This document shows positions 48,401-60,320 of a stretch of 64,000 nt of DNA, one piece after another. The stretch covers positions 248,001-312,000 of the forward strand of contig WEDG01005619.1 of the NCBI GenBank assembly GCA_017591395.1, in the 5' to 3' direction. Source of the stretch: Schistocephalus solidus (lineage: Eukaryota; Platyhelminthes; Cestoda; Diphyllobothriidea; Diphyllobothriidae). The translations under genes and the position numbers were made by a program. How positions within the stretch are numbered: the stretch's first letter is position 1; every line of letters begins with the position of its first letter. The notes beneath the pieces are model-generated. The model saw nothing but the letters and a program-made list of their open reading frames with translations. It made no database searches and was not told where the DNA came from.

Positions 48401-50709
48401 TTTTAACAAAAATGACACCTTCGCATAGAATGCTTACCAACTCATACCCAATATAAGATAACAGCGAAAGTGTGGCTGTTTTAGGGTTAAAAGTTTGTTC
48501 TTTGCCCGATACCAACAGTTATTTTACATTGGAGATAGAATGCCGTTAAAAATGCATCAATTGGAGTCACACGATGGCGTAGGTTTTAGGGCTTTAGCAC
48601 AGCTCTTAAGCACAACCCTCAAATAAAAGAATATATGGAATATAAAGGCTAAGATCAAAAGCCGTTAAGATTATAACTTGGCATAATTAAACGTTATCTG
48701 ATAGGCTGCTTCTTCACGATGAGGACTAGGCGTCCTTCATGACCAACTGCGCGTAAAATACCCAAATTAAGGTTCACATTTTCCGGTTTTTTGATCCAAT
48801 TTTAAGCGCATTATATGGTTATATCAGTGATTACTAAAGGCCGCCTGTTATCTCGTCTTATTCAATTCACTAGCATTGTTAACGCTAGCTAATATTGATA
48901 TAGTAAGTGAAGAAATAGTTTCTGAAATTATGAAGTGCAGGACATGGAATCAAGTGAACCAGACAGGACTTTTTAGTGCCAGACCCGATCTAGTAAGTGT
49001 CTTCTGTAATTTTAAAACACAGAGGTTAGTTTTTAATGTGAATTTTAAATTCAAAATCATAAAAAGTATAGTATCCAAGAGAGTACGAACAATGAAAACG
49101 CATTGGCAGAGTCATAGATTCAAGCTGGTGCCAAGACTGAATTTTAATTTTATTTAATTTTCCTATTTTTACGGTCGCATCTGAAATAATTGCTGTTGGT
49201 TTGTTTAGTGTTTCTATACTTTCTTTACTTTCTCCGCTCAAAATTTCAAATATGGGCTGTCTGATAGTTAATCAGGTTATATGTGAGTATTGTGCTCAGT
49301 TATTTACCAAATGAACAGGCGTTCTGTTAAGTCCATAAAAGTGGATTATCACATCAAGAAAACGTGTTATGTATATATAGGGGATTGTATCTCAAACGTG
49401 AGCCCAAGATATTGCCATTCAATAATTCTGTGCTTTATAAGAGGGCTACTTATTCGTGTTCTCAAATTGCATGTGAAGGATAACAGCATGAGGAAGCATT
49501 CTTGTTTATTGTTAAATCCAGTATCTACAAAATCTTTAAGTTGAATGAATAAAGAAACTAATAAGAAACGATTTACGAGTGTTTATAAGTATTCCAAAGT
49601 CTGACCGCATTTTCAATGTATGATATGGTAAAGGTGACAGACGACATGAGGTTAAACTAGTAAGTTAGTTCAGGGCAAGTTTTCCAATCAGAAATTAAGT
49701 CAAAAACAACTCCATAAAGGTTTTATTGCTGATAGAGGTAATAAAGTTAGCTAAAGGGCAAAATAGGTGTTTTGATAAAGGATGATCAAACCTAAACAAA
49801 AGTTTTATAAACGTAAAACTGGTCCTTGAATTATGGTTTGTGCTTCCATTTTACGTCGTTTTGTTCGATTAAGCATTCGTTTACGAAATATTTATATGAA
49901 TATTAGGTTAATTTGAATAACAAAGTGCACCACCACCGTCCTGAAATAAAGTTTATGAATGCGTCCTTCCAGTGCATTAATCTTTGCAACTCTAAAATTT
50001 GAATTTTTTAACTAAATACGGTTCAAGGCCTCTACTGGAGTCTTCTTCGATCGCATAACTAAAGAGATTCATCAGCGAAACGTTAGCTCCCCTAACCAAT
50101 TTCCCTGCTACTTTGAAGTTTTGTGGGCCTATATATACATATAATACCTAAGGCTCAACATTTACTGTTGTAATAACTGGATATGCTCGTCCTGTTACGC
50201 CATCAGGCTCAATCTCAAGCTATGGCTAGCTGTCGCCAGGTGACCAGGTACTGTACACGAAAACATAAGGGAGACCGGGATGATCACTTCTGACTTTTTG
50301 GTCATCTGCAGCCAGCCACACCCAACCAGAGGTTTTCCGGACTTGGGATTCAAGCCCGAATTACTAGGATATTGAGCATTTTCAAATCCAGCGCTCTATT
50401 ATTGAAGCACATACCGTTTGTTCTGGTGGATCATATCGGTGATATGAACAAAGATTTGAAGTGTGCTCACCGATCGATTAACGGGATATGCTATCCCTTC
50501 GACCTTGACCATACCACAATTTATGTCTTACTGCATCTGAACCTAGAACGCGCGTTCATTGGTAATCTGGTGGTATTTGGTTCGTCGCTATATCACTGAC
50601 CAATAAGTTTGTTGCCGTGTCCTTTTGCCGTGGTAGTCGAAAGCACAACGTGCCAACGGTCCAGTAATATAATTAGACTGGAAAATAATAATCAATAAAC
50701 TAAACATTG

Positions 50710-50870
50710 AAATCCGAATCCAATGTCATGCAACCCCGAGGTTGGTTAAGGCTGGCTGATAAAGGCTGATGAACCAGAAATGGTTATCTCAGTTTTTTGA
50801 CTTCATAAGAATTCGTAACTTGTGCATATAGAAAAACTAGAGATTGCTGGACAAGCTACTAGCACTCGGT
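50710..50870 (+). mobile_element. SINE-like repeat, copy 2
   Basis: It matches the body of 21021..21240: aaggctggctgataaaggct, gaaccagaaatgg, then a T-rich stretch and agctactagca. The upstream ccgaatcc could be a decayed box B. The box A region is not recognisable. Confidence 0.45.
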
Positions 50871-51404
50871 AATCCATTGAAATTATTTTACTTCACACAA
50901 CGTCAGTAAACACTAAGTTTCCAGGAAAATTACAATTCCATTATTAACTTTTATTACGCTAATCCGATTGCGCTTTGATTTGTCCTAGGATTAAAATGGC
51001 GAGAGCTTCATAAAAATGCTGGTGTTCAAAAAAAGCTTATGGCAATCCGCTTTCGAGCCGCACACAAAATTCTCCGATCCCTAAACCCAAGCTTTAATCT
51101 AAATATTGAGAAATCTACTCTTGATCACGGAATCTTTAGCATTGAACCAATATTCAAATGAAACCTAGATCACATTTCAGCAACCAATGATATTTTCAAC
51201 TATCATCAAAAAAACATTAAGGATTAATGTTATTAAGTTGTGGCTGATTGTACCTGCTATGAACTATAAAGATAAGTTGCGTGTATTCCCAAGGTTTGTT
51301 TATCTAGGTTATAACCTAAACCGTTTAAAACAACTTATAAGGGCTAATATTGCAGTTGAGTAACTAGAAAAATTACAATGTACATATCGAAAAATGATAC
51401 TTAC

Positions 51405-51563
51405 TTTAAACGTTGAAGAGCGGAAATCTGATAATTCTGGTTCCGAAGATATGTAAGATAAGGCTCAAAGTGGACTCCGCCGGCATGCTTGACAATCAGA
51501 TCACACACCTCCCTCAAAATAGGCCGCTGCTCGAGCCATCGAGCTTCCAAATCCCGAAGAAAT
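51405..51563 (-). CDS. Ephexin-type RhoGEF, exon 2 (middle of DH domain)
   Basis: A 159-bp exon with no stop in the reading phase set by exon 1. It reads FLRDLEARWLEQRPILREVC, then about 30 more residues including HFEPYLTYLRNQNYQ. This matches the central DH helices of ephexins, where the mammalian pattern has an FLLELE-like start and a Y..YV.NQ segment. The acceptor is tttatag before 51563 and the donor is AA/gtaagta at 51405/51404. The exon enters with one base completing the Gly codon from exon 1 and leaves with two bases of an Asn codon completed by exon 3. Phase agreement on both sides, together with domain homology, makes this assignment strong although the exon is too short to stand out as an open frame. 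Confidence 0.88.
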
Positions 51564-54500
51564 CTATAAAATATGTAACTGTTTGCACAGGTGCCAGAAT
51601 AATCCGAAAAATATATTGCGAAGAGGAGACCTTAGAACGTGCTTTATCCTTACCCTTTACGGTCAGTTTTGAATGGAGAGGTAAGCTTACAAGAGCTAAA
51701 AGATGAAATGCACACTATCCCATCACATATTGGAGTGTTAGGCTGTAAAGCCGAAACTAAACTCCGACGGTTTAAAGTAAATAAGCAATAATCGTTTTTG
51801 GGAATTTAGAGCTTTTTCGGATTGAGACTATTAAAAAAACCCCAAATGTTTGAATAATGCAGCAGAATCAAGAATAAAAAAGCTACATTCTCTGCATGAA
51901 CATATAGTTTTTAGGGTTTTTCTTAGCATCTTTGTATGGTCGTGGACCATATGCAAAGAAAGTATTTTAAGATTTCGCTGGACTAACTATTTGGTCTGAA
52001 AGGCTAAAACTTGGATCAAAATGGATGAATACTCATAATAGTCCAAGAGAATATTTCTTAGATAAACCAATATAAGTGCAAGATTTGTAGTACATATTTT
52101 ATGAATCTATTTTAACTTAACGTAGGTTTTTCACCTGTGGCTCACAAAATCCGTAACACATGGTTAACAAGAAAAATAATATGTGGTTCAGCCATGTGTC
52201 TCCTAATAAGGAATGTTTTGGGTTGAAAAAACTATAGCTCTGCTATTTCAGCCAGGATCACGTGAGTCTTAACTGCCATAGAATAAGAACATATAACAGA
52301 AAAGGCAAGTTTTGGAAATCAACAAGCCTCTTTTGATTTTCCGAAAAGGGAAAATGATAAAATAGCCATCCGTTTTATTTTAGGAACAAAACTGCGAAAT
52401 ACTTTGGGCAACGTTTTTTTACGAGAGGGTTATGCAACTATTTTGCATTCCAAGGGCGAAGTATAAAGAACTTTATAAGCGGGCGTTCTGAAAAGTAATG
52501 GTTTGTTAACCCTACTATAAAACAATAAGCTGAACATTAGTAACATAATTGGGACCCATTTTTTCGCGTCCCTAAGGTGTTAGTATAGGCTTTGCTTTGA
52601 AAGATCTTAAATAAAACACGAAAGAAGAGCCGCTGGTCTCGGTTCCTACCAGTTATGATGAAAAGGTTATCCTCAAATGTTCGGTGCAAATTCACTTCTA
52701 CTAATTTACTTCAGTTCCGACATTTTGCAACCGTGAATTGATATGGGACAGTTAATGATTGTTCGACTTTCCGCAAGTGCGGAATTTGTAAGACCTACGG
52801 TTTGATCTTCTTAGGACCACGAATTTTGCCTGAAGTCGAATAACAATCTGTATTGACTGTCGTTCATCCAGAAAAACGAAATTCATGTGCCCCGGTGTGT
52901 TTTGAAACTTGACCTTTTACCCACTTTAACGATGTAAATAGAATATCCAACGATTAAAAAGGCACAATTTGTTGAACTTTCGTAATCTTGCATATTTCAG
53001 TTTGACAAGTGAAAAAGCCAACTAAAATTTTAGCACTGCAAGCTATAAGCGTGGTCAAAATGTCGGCTGAACATATGGTGGACATTATGGTAGCAATTTG
53101 GACAAGGTAGAAAAAAATCGCAAATAAAAAATGGCGCGCGTTGAAAAAAGCTTTGAAAAAATGTAAGCGGTGAGATTGTTAAAAATAGAAACCTTGCGAA
53201 GTGTTTCTTAAATAATTTTTGAGGGAAACCCATGCAAAATTGGCATAGAAAAGAAAGCTATACTTATTTTCGATGCTTATTTTTCAAATGCTGAAAATGA
53301 AATTGTTATTCTTGATACTTTCGGTTGCTTATGTAGTTCCATATGAATATAATGAGCGTTTGCTGCTCTCGGGTTGGTTATGTTATTTTTCTCTATCACG
53401 TGCTTATATTAATATAGACGTCCGGGTTCATAAATTCAAAGCAATTTCTAAATAGCTGATGACCAGTGGGGTGCATAATATTTGATATATGATACTTTTT
53501 ATTCCAAGGATACTTGTGGGACTCACATAAATGTAGCTCAAATATGGAATTAGTTTGCCTTTTACCATATCACTTATGCAAAACATTATTGAAAGATCCC
53601 TATTAACGTTAATAAAAACAAATTCGTTTAGGAGCTTTAAATACTTAAGACTAGCCACGCAGTCGAGTAAGGTTTAAATAAAAAATGTTGTGGAAAAATC
53701 TATAAAGCCGTTTTCAGTATATTTATTCTCATATGAAACCTCTTGACTACATTAAATCAAAGACACAAACGTAATATGTGACCCAACTCAGGGAACAACG
53801 GATACGTCAGACAGTAATACGCGACCGGTGGTGGCTTTAATTCGCGCCAGACAACATGCGTGACATCATTCCTAGCCGGCATGATCCACATTTATTCGGA
53901 ACCTTGCGTCCTAATAGCCACCGCTTGGAAAGTTGCGTTTTGACGCGATACTTCAGTTCATCTACCGCATAGTGTGTGACCCTACTAACCTGGCAACAAA
54001 TACTTACTCTAACGAGTACAATGGATATAGTTATGGTTAAGTTGACATATCTTTTGTTCCTTGAGTTGGCTCAAATATTGCGTTCTTGCCAATTCAAATT
54101 ATTTTTTATGAATTAGAAATCAGAAACAGTTAGCTTAGAACTTTGTGCTGAAAACATTATACATGAACCCTGGATTTAACGCGTATTTGGATAAAGGATT
54201 TATAAGTTTTACTGACAAACTAAAATGCATGAACTGCATAAAAATGTCAAAGCTGTATTCAAAATTCGCATTGTCTGCGAATGCTAAGCTGCAGAATAAT
54301 ATTTGCAGATTTAGCAAATTTGTGACCTCAAAAGTAATTCATTCATTGTTGTCCCTTCCAATGTTTCAGTGCTTGGAACCGTAGTAAAAGTGCAACGCAC
54401 GTACAGGCTTTTAAAAAAACTATCGTTTAAATCAATATTGGGAATTAACTTGCATTTAAGAAGGAAACGAAACATTGAACATAAATATAACGGTCTATTT

Positions 54501-55584
54501 GAAATGGTACACACATAACTATAAAGCGTTTCCCCACGATACGCAGTGGGTTGATTTGGAGTACAGTGCTCTTTTCCTCGAATTACTGCTGACTTGACAA
54601 CTAAACACTGGATTTAATTGACTTTTTACCTCCCGAACCACAAGGCTGACCTACTTTATGTAAGTTGCAGGATAGGAGACGATAGCAGAGATTTGACAGT
54701 TCGATCGTATCAGAAAATGTTTTCTACATTTTTTTCGGTTTTGTAGTTCCCTTGGTTCATTAGAATTTAAGTTCGCTGGAAAACAACATATGACCATCAG
54801 TTTGATGGGGCTATGTTATACCTGAAAAGGTGGCCCACTTTGGCGACCAAATCAACACAATCTCTAAAGCAGCGACTAAATACTAATTTAGAAATGAATT
54901 CAAACTTTAAAATCAATAGCGTGAAGAAGGATGATTTTGTCCAATTATAAAATACAAAACAGCGTACTACTTTGGGCTTTTAATGGACAGTCGTATAACA
55001 ACACGCAGTGAACACTCAAGAAATACTGCCATTGCTATCAATAACTCTGCTAATATGGCTAATTGATTGCAAGATTTGTTAACTGTAGAGTTCCTGCATC
55101 TATTACTTATAAAATAGTCCATTGACAAATTGACCATATCCTAGAAATTTTAAATATTAAAATTTGCCCTCTCGTTTACTTGAAATTCAGACACACTTGC
55201 AGCATATATAAGAGGGTATATTAAAGAAAGCCATCTTTTTCTCTTGCAAGTCGTGCTTACGTTTACTTACTTTGGTTTGGCTTATCTTAAGGTTGGTGTT
55301 TTACCGACTCTAAAATTCTAACAATCTAAAGGTAATAATAACAATTTCAGTAGCCTGATTGGCTTGGAAAGCAAGCAATCACTAACGTATATTGGCAGAT
55401 CTAGCAAATGTAGATCCTGAAGCACTAAAACAGAGCACTCGATGTGAATCTGCCAACTTGTAGTTTTCCCATGTCATATTATTAAATAAAAACAATGTTT
55501 TATTTTCAGACTATCTATGCACAAGATAAAATTACTCCACATTACTGCGTAAACTTTCAAGACAACAAACACTACTGGACTCAC
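51564..55584 (-). other. Intron 1 of the visible gene (4.0 kb)
   Basis: AT-rich, with no recognised element. A GC-richer patch at 53770..54010 contains two similar blocks in the same orientation (gtgacccaactcagggaacaa near 53779 and gtgaccctactaacctggca near 53976). They may be the ends of a small unknown repeat. Confidence 0.6.
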
Positions 55585-56045
55585 CCTTCACTGGCCATGC
55601 AAACTAAGAGGACGTTAGAGAAGAGATGATGTTTTTCTGTCGGACTGAGAACGGGTTTCTGTGGAAGGCCGGCCGTGGAAGCACCTACAGTTCCAGTGGC
55701 AGCACTGCCAGTCGCACCACCAGTCGCACCGGTTATACCAATGATGTCAGTGGATGCTTGTCCGGTTCGGGTAGCACGCAGGCCACTGCTGTCCTTGGAG
55801 GGCGACTTTCTCAGGCCTGATGATGCTGCGGTTGTTGGCGAGGTCTCTGCGCCAGAAGCAGCTGTAGGGCAACCACTTGCGTTAGTCTCCGGGCCCAACT
55901 CTGTTTCTAACTCCCCTGAGGAGGACTCCGGGTTCATGGTCTGCGCTCTGCTGCAGTCAAACTCGGGTGCACTGTAGAAGTGGTTGATGAGAACCTGTAG
56001 ACTGCGATAGTATGAAGCCTCCGATGTTATAACCTCAAACATTGC
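55585..56045 (-). CDS. Ephexin-type RhoGEF, exon 1 of those visible (start of DH domain)
   Basis: This internal exon encodes the first helices of the Dbl-homology (DH) domain, which loads GTP onto Rho GTPases. It opens with AMFEVITSEASYYRSL, a close match to the start of the DH domain in the NGEF/ARHGEF26 (ephexin) group, and continues to VLINHF. About 90 residues rich in Ser, Thr, Gly and Ala follow, and then the DH fold resumes with LSPTEKHHLFSNVLLV. The acceptor is a C-rich tract ending in tttcag before 56045, and the donor is GG/gtgagt at 55585/55584. The exon starts in phase 0 and ends with two bases of a codon, which join exon 2 to give the expected Gly-Phe-Leu. The ATG at 56042 is the conserved Met of the domain, not a start codon. 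Membership of the ephexin group is recalled homology; the splice sites are read directly. Confidence 0.88.
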
Positions 56046-57224
56046 CTGAAAGGTCGCGAAGGGGGGGGGGGAGCCGAGGTTACTGTCGATGTAACTCTAA
56101 CATAGATGAAATTGAAGACACGGCAAGAAGTTGGAAAATTTATGGGACTGTTGCTGAAAACCTTTGCAGATTTTTTCTCGATAATAACTTTTTAAACATT
56201 CACTGTTGCAGCATTTATTTTGGAAATCCATCAGGTTTTTCGAAAAAAAATAATTTAAAGGAAGAAGTTCAAGTCTCCAAACGTAATCCTTACTCCTGAA
56301 TATTAATGCAATTTAACCTCAGAACCATCGACAGAATGACGGGCACTCAAAGGTAAGGCTTAGCGATTTTAATAAGTCATGAAAACTTGAAGTTAGCATA
56401 ATCTGCATGCGTACTGAGCTGCATTTTACCTCATGCAATCCTTATTTTTGTAATCTCAAAAAAGTCGCTATTGGTCCTTTTGGAAAACATTTAAACAGGA
56501 CAGATTTAGTCCAACGCTCTATACAAAGTTGAATAGTCGAATTTCGGGTTGGAAGCATCCAAACATGTGAAAGAATTTGATGAAATTTGTTGCACAAGAG
56601 GGAGCAGATGGGATAGCTGGGACAAGAAGTTTTTGATCTGTCATTTCGGATTCTCATTTCAACCTGTCAGCAGAGAACCGCAGATAAGGGAAGTACAAGG
56701 AGTGCAGTATCTATAGTACGTAGTAGGCGCGTGAGAATCAAAACTTCCGGACAACAAACGTATTCGTTCATCGATGGCATCTTCTCCTTTTGAACGGTTT
56801 CCTGGAACTTGACTGTTCGCTCCTATCAGCATTTTTTTACTTGCTGAGAATTAGATTTGGGTGCAATTTTCTTAGTTTGGCTCACTTGAGAAATGGTTGC
56901 CATAACGATTTACTTTTTGTGCAGTGCAAAAGGTCGTAAAATGAGTGGTTTTATGGAAGGCAGCACGCAGTTAATATGCAGCCTTGATGCAAAGAAGATC
57001 AACGCGCGATCAATGGGAAAATAGTTTATTAGCCTGAGCTTCCGGTCTCGTACAGCAGGCCATCATCGAAGACTGCGAATGCTACAACAATGAGCCATTT
57101 TTCTAGTCAAACCGAAAGGAAGTGGTATGGGGCAGGGAGTAGAGGGTGGTGTTCGCGACAAGGCTGAGTCCACGCCATCTCACAAAGTGGTGACTGCGTT
57201 CTTCCTCGGCTGGGAACTGGGCCG

Positions 57225-57620
57225 CGCCTCTTAACCACGTGAACGAAGCGCATGGTAGCAAGGGCTATATCGACGGGTCTGCTGATGCCATTGGTGTCCA
57301 GCACATCCCGCATCGTCTTATTGTTGACCACTATTCGCATTTACACGAAATTTAATTCATGGCTTTCCTCTACGATGAGTGAAGTGACTTGAAACAGTGG
57401 ATCACCTCTCTGAACTGCACGGTTGTTCTTCATTATTGGTGAGCTAAGACATTGCCCGGTGTGGTCTGAATAATGGTTAGACTGAAGGCCATGAATTCAA
57501 TTTCGTGAACAGCCGTATAATGTCGTGGGCCAACAATAAATCGGTGCGGGAACTGTTGGACACCAACGCCATCAACGGACACGTCGATTTTCCCCGTGTG
57601 CTATCACGCCGTTCACTCAC
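57225..57620. repeat. Imperfect inverted repeat, arms of about 140 bp
   Basis: The minus strand of 57225..57365 and the plus strand of about 57487..57620 share, in order: atgaatt.aatttcgtg, a caacaataa block, a gcggga..tg.tggacacca block, gccatca or ggcatca, cccgtcgat or cacgtcgat, a ctatca/ctacca block and ttc.ctcacgtgg-like ends. The loop is roughly 120 bp. The arms look about three-quarters identical by eye. They may be two inverted copies of a dispersed repeat or a foldback element. Confidence 0.6.
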
Positions 57621-59184
57621 GTGGCCCAGGTCATAGCCATGTCGTCAGAATAGACTCAGTCTAATTGCAAACACCACACCCTGCCTTCTTCCCCTTTTTA
57701 AATACAAAAACAGCTCAATTATTATGGCCTTATTGAAGTCTCTTATGGTGGCCTTCCTGTACAAGACCGAAAGCTCAGGCAAATAAATGTATTTTCTCAG
57801 TGATCGTGCGTTCATCTTCGATACAACATAAACCTGGGCCTCACATTTCGCATTCATTTAGCCTACAATTGCCAACCAGCTGTCTGATTTTTATGGTAAG
57901 TGCTCCAAATAATTCTGAATAACGAGGGGGAATGAAATTCTTGGGAAAGTCGTTTTTGCATCATTGCACCTAGTTTTCTTTGTCCAAGAAGCAGAAAAAC
58001 ATTATTGCATGCCCACCTATTTTTCTCAAGCAGGTTTTAAAATGAATTCGTTTGTGTTGTTCATAAATGATCTGGTAGATACTGCGCTCTGAGGACCATT
58101 CCTGGCTTGTCTCTAGATTGAGGCCTTTTATTTAACTTCTTTTCAATTTAACGTCTTGTTAAGTTTAAATAAACACTGTCCAATAAGATCTTAACATGTG
58201 GATATGAGCAAAAGCAAAATTTAAGCCGATACTAGCAAAAATGTGGTTCAGCTTGTTTTCTAGAGAGTTTTAATCAATACTTTTTCTGAAGCCTGATCAC
58301 TAACAGGTTTGAAATACGGGGTTTTCAAGCTCACAGGTTTGAAAAAAGCTGATTATCTCAAAGCTCTCTCGATAAGCAGAAAAATTTCATTGCCCAAGTC
58401 TATTCCTGGACATTTACAGTCCACAGTATTTTATTTAAAATACAATATTCAACAGTAGACAACTGTGAACGGACAGGAACCACGTTAGTTGTTTGATAAA
58501 TAGTTCAATGCGTTTTGGACTACAATATATTGCGCTTTTGATCAGAAAAATAACACATATTGGAAACATTGGTAAAAACAGCCCCAAAATCTCAGAGACC
58601 TTTTATTTTCTGCATTGCATGCATAAACAGCGTTCATGCAAGTGCGCGGGAAAATATTCAATCAAACTTTTTCTAAATTTACCCCAAAAATATAAGCAAA
58701 TTTAAGGGAAGATGTCTCGAAAATACCATAATGTGACACGTTTTAGACAATAGTTTATTATGGATAATTTTGTATTTGATTTACAGAATATGCATGGGAA
58801 GCATTTGTTTCGGAAGTTTATCTTTTTTGCCAATAAGCTTACTTGTAGTTGTGCTTACTGTACATATTCTAACGTTTTGTCCTTTTTAAAATCTACGTCA
58901 AAATAACGTCGTTCCTTTCGACCTTACCACTCAAAAAATAATGAAAAATACCTCTCAACTTTTGTCATCCACAACTCGATCAATTTAAGGAAAAGCCGTC
59001 TGACTTTTTAAAATACGTCCTTCGAGATAACGCAGTTTACGAACTATTGCAGTTTGCATTGCACAACTTCGTAGGGGATAAATAACTTAAGCAATTCTTT
59101 TCCTTATTTTCCTTTAGGGACCCTTTTTACTGTTTTTCGGAAATATATAAATTTAATGCACGTATGTAATGTAAGCTTATATAA

Positions 59185-59802
59185 ATAAATGAAATATTTC
59201 GCTTTTTGCATATTTTTCTTGGCATCAGAAAACAATATTTTGGGCATCTCAGTTATGTCAGTCAGTACTCGTTAAGCGCCTGCAACTGGGTCCTCGGCGA
59301 GAGAAATAAAGATATTATTTCTCTACAGAAATGCATTTCATTAGAAAGATGTTTTTCAGCAGAATTTATGGGAGATACAAAAACTATAACATGGCGCTTG
59401 ACCTTACTGTGGATGCCTTTGGTTATTCTTCGCCAACTGATCATTACATATAATCGAGAATTCTATTTTATGTTTCCTATTCAGTTTCCTTTTTTTCTTA
59501 GGCATTGCAACTGGAAATTTTCAAAACGTATTCATCATTATGCTAAGAAGATACATGGGGTCAAGAAAACGCAGACCACACAGTCTAACTGGTATAATAT
59601 TTGTGCACAGTCAGCCTCCCGTGACAAAAGTCTCCGTAAAAATAAATTAAAAGTCTGCCTGCGGGATTTAATGACTACCGACGTCAATATATTATTCTAC
59701 GGACAAAGAAACAGACCGCTTTTAAGTGAAACTATGCACATACAAAGTGCAATCTTCACTCTAGGGAAAATACCTATAAGCAGTCTAATTTTTTTACTGT
59801 AG
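59185..59802 (+). other. Unexplained open frame of about 205 codons
   Basis: The frame is open from after TAA at 59182..59184 to TAG at 59800..59802, unusually long for such AT-rich DNA. There is no ATG in the first third; the first in-frame Met precedes GDTKTITWRLTLLW. The sequence is rich in Ile, Leu, Phe, Lys and Cys and includes KRIHHYAKKIHGVKKTQ and LRKNKLKVCLRDLMTTD. It has no domain I recognise and no clear splice sites. It could be an exon of an unknown gene, an element fragment or chance. Confidence 0.25.
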
Positions 59803-59949
59803 TACAGAAGAGCGTACGTTAACGCAGACAGTTGTTGCTTCCGATGAGAATTTTCATGCTGACACGATTAGCAGACACATTTGTTTTACTAGGCTATGCA
59901 TTTCATAAGCCTGTTGTGCTGCTCCGTAGGTATACTGAAATAACGCCAC

Positions 59950-60320
59950 ACCAGAGGATAACAAGCGATGTTCAAGGAACACCGTGTCTATGAAGTTCTT
60001 TTTGCATACGCGCTTTACAGTGAGGATAAAGTGGTGAATGCGCGTGCGTAAAATAGGGTCGGTAAATTTGCAGAAGGCTTGACTGTGTACGAGGTTTAGC
60101 GATGCGGTACCGATTGTAGAAGGGGTGACGACAACGGCTGATTACTATCGCTACAAGTATCAAACGATTGTCCCTAGCAACTGAACCTGTGCGCTAGCCC
60201 ACATTTTGGACCATTGGAAATTGAGAAGTGCAGGACGCCTTCGATTATGTGGCCACATGAGTAGATGAATAGTCCGATTTGAGTCTTTGACTGCGATACC
60301 CGACAAGCGTGGATTTGTTT
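59950..60320 (+). pseudogene. Possible LINE 3' coding relic in a GC-richer patch
   Basis: Near 60222..60300 one plus frame reads LRSAGRLRLCGHMSR, a TGA, then IVRFESLTAIPDK. The RLR..GH..R pattern resembles the end of many non-LTR reverse-transcriptase polyproteins (RLRW.GHV.RM). No reverse-transcriptase motif was found upstream, so the call rests on one short motif. Confidence 0.25.

Larger units (their letters stand above)
34047..51404 (-). other. Intron 2 of the RhoGEF gene (17.4 kb)
   Basis: This is the largest intron. It carries an orphan open frame (36198..36572), a head-to-tail pair of PLEs (38.3-42.5 kb) and a SINE-like copy (50710..50870). In 34.1-36.1, 36.6-38.3 and 42.9-50.1 kb I recognise nothing: AT-rich DNA with short open frames. 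A GC-richer patch at 50.15-50.6 kb has no identified content. Confidence 0.7.

Noticed and set aside
53770..54010. GC-richer patch with two similar gtgaccc blocks, considered as a MITE
   Set aside because: The blocks are direct, not inverted, and no target-site duplication was seen. It is mentioned only as intron content.
55626..55977. Plus-strand open frames of 64 and 100 codons
   Set aside because: They are antisense shadows of the low-complexity DH insertion. The minus frame has the DH motifs and splice sites.
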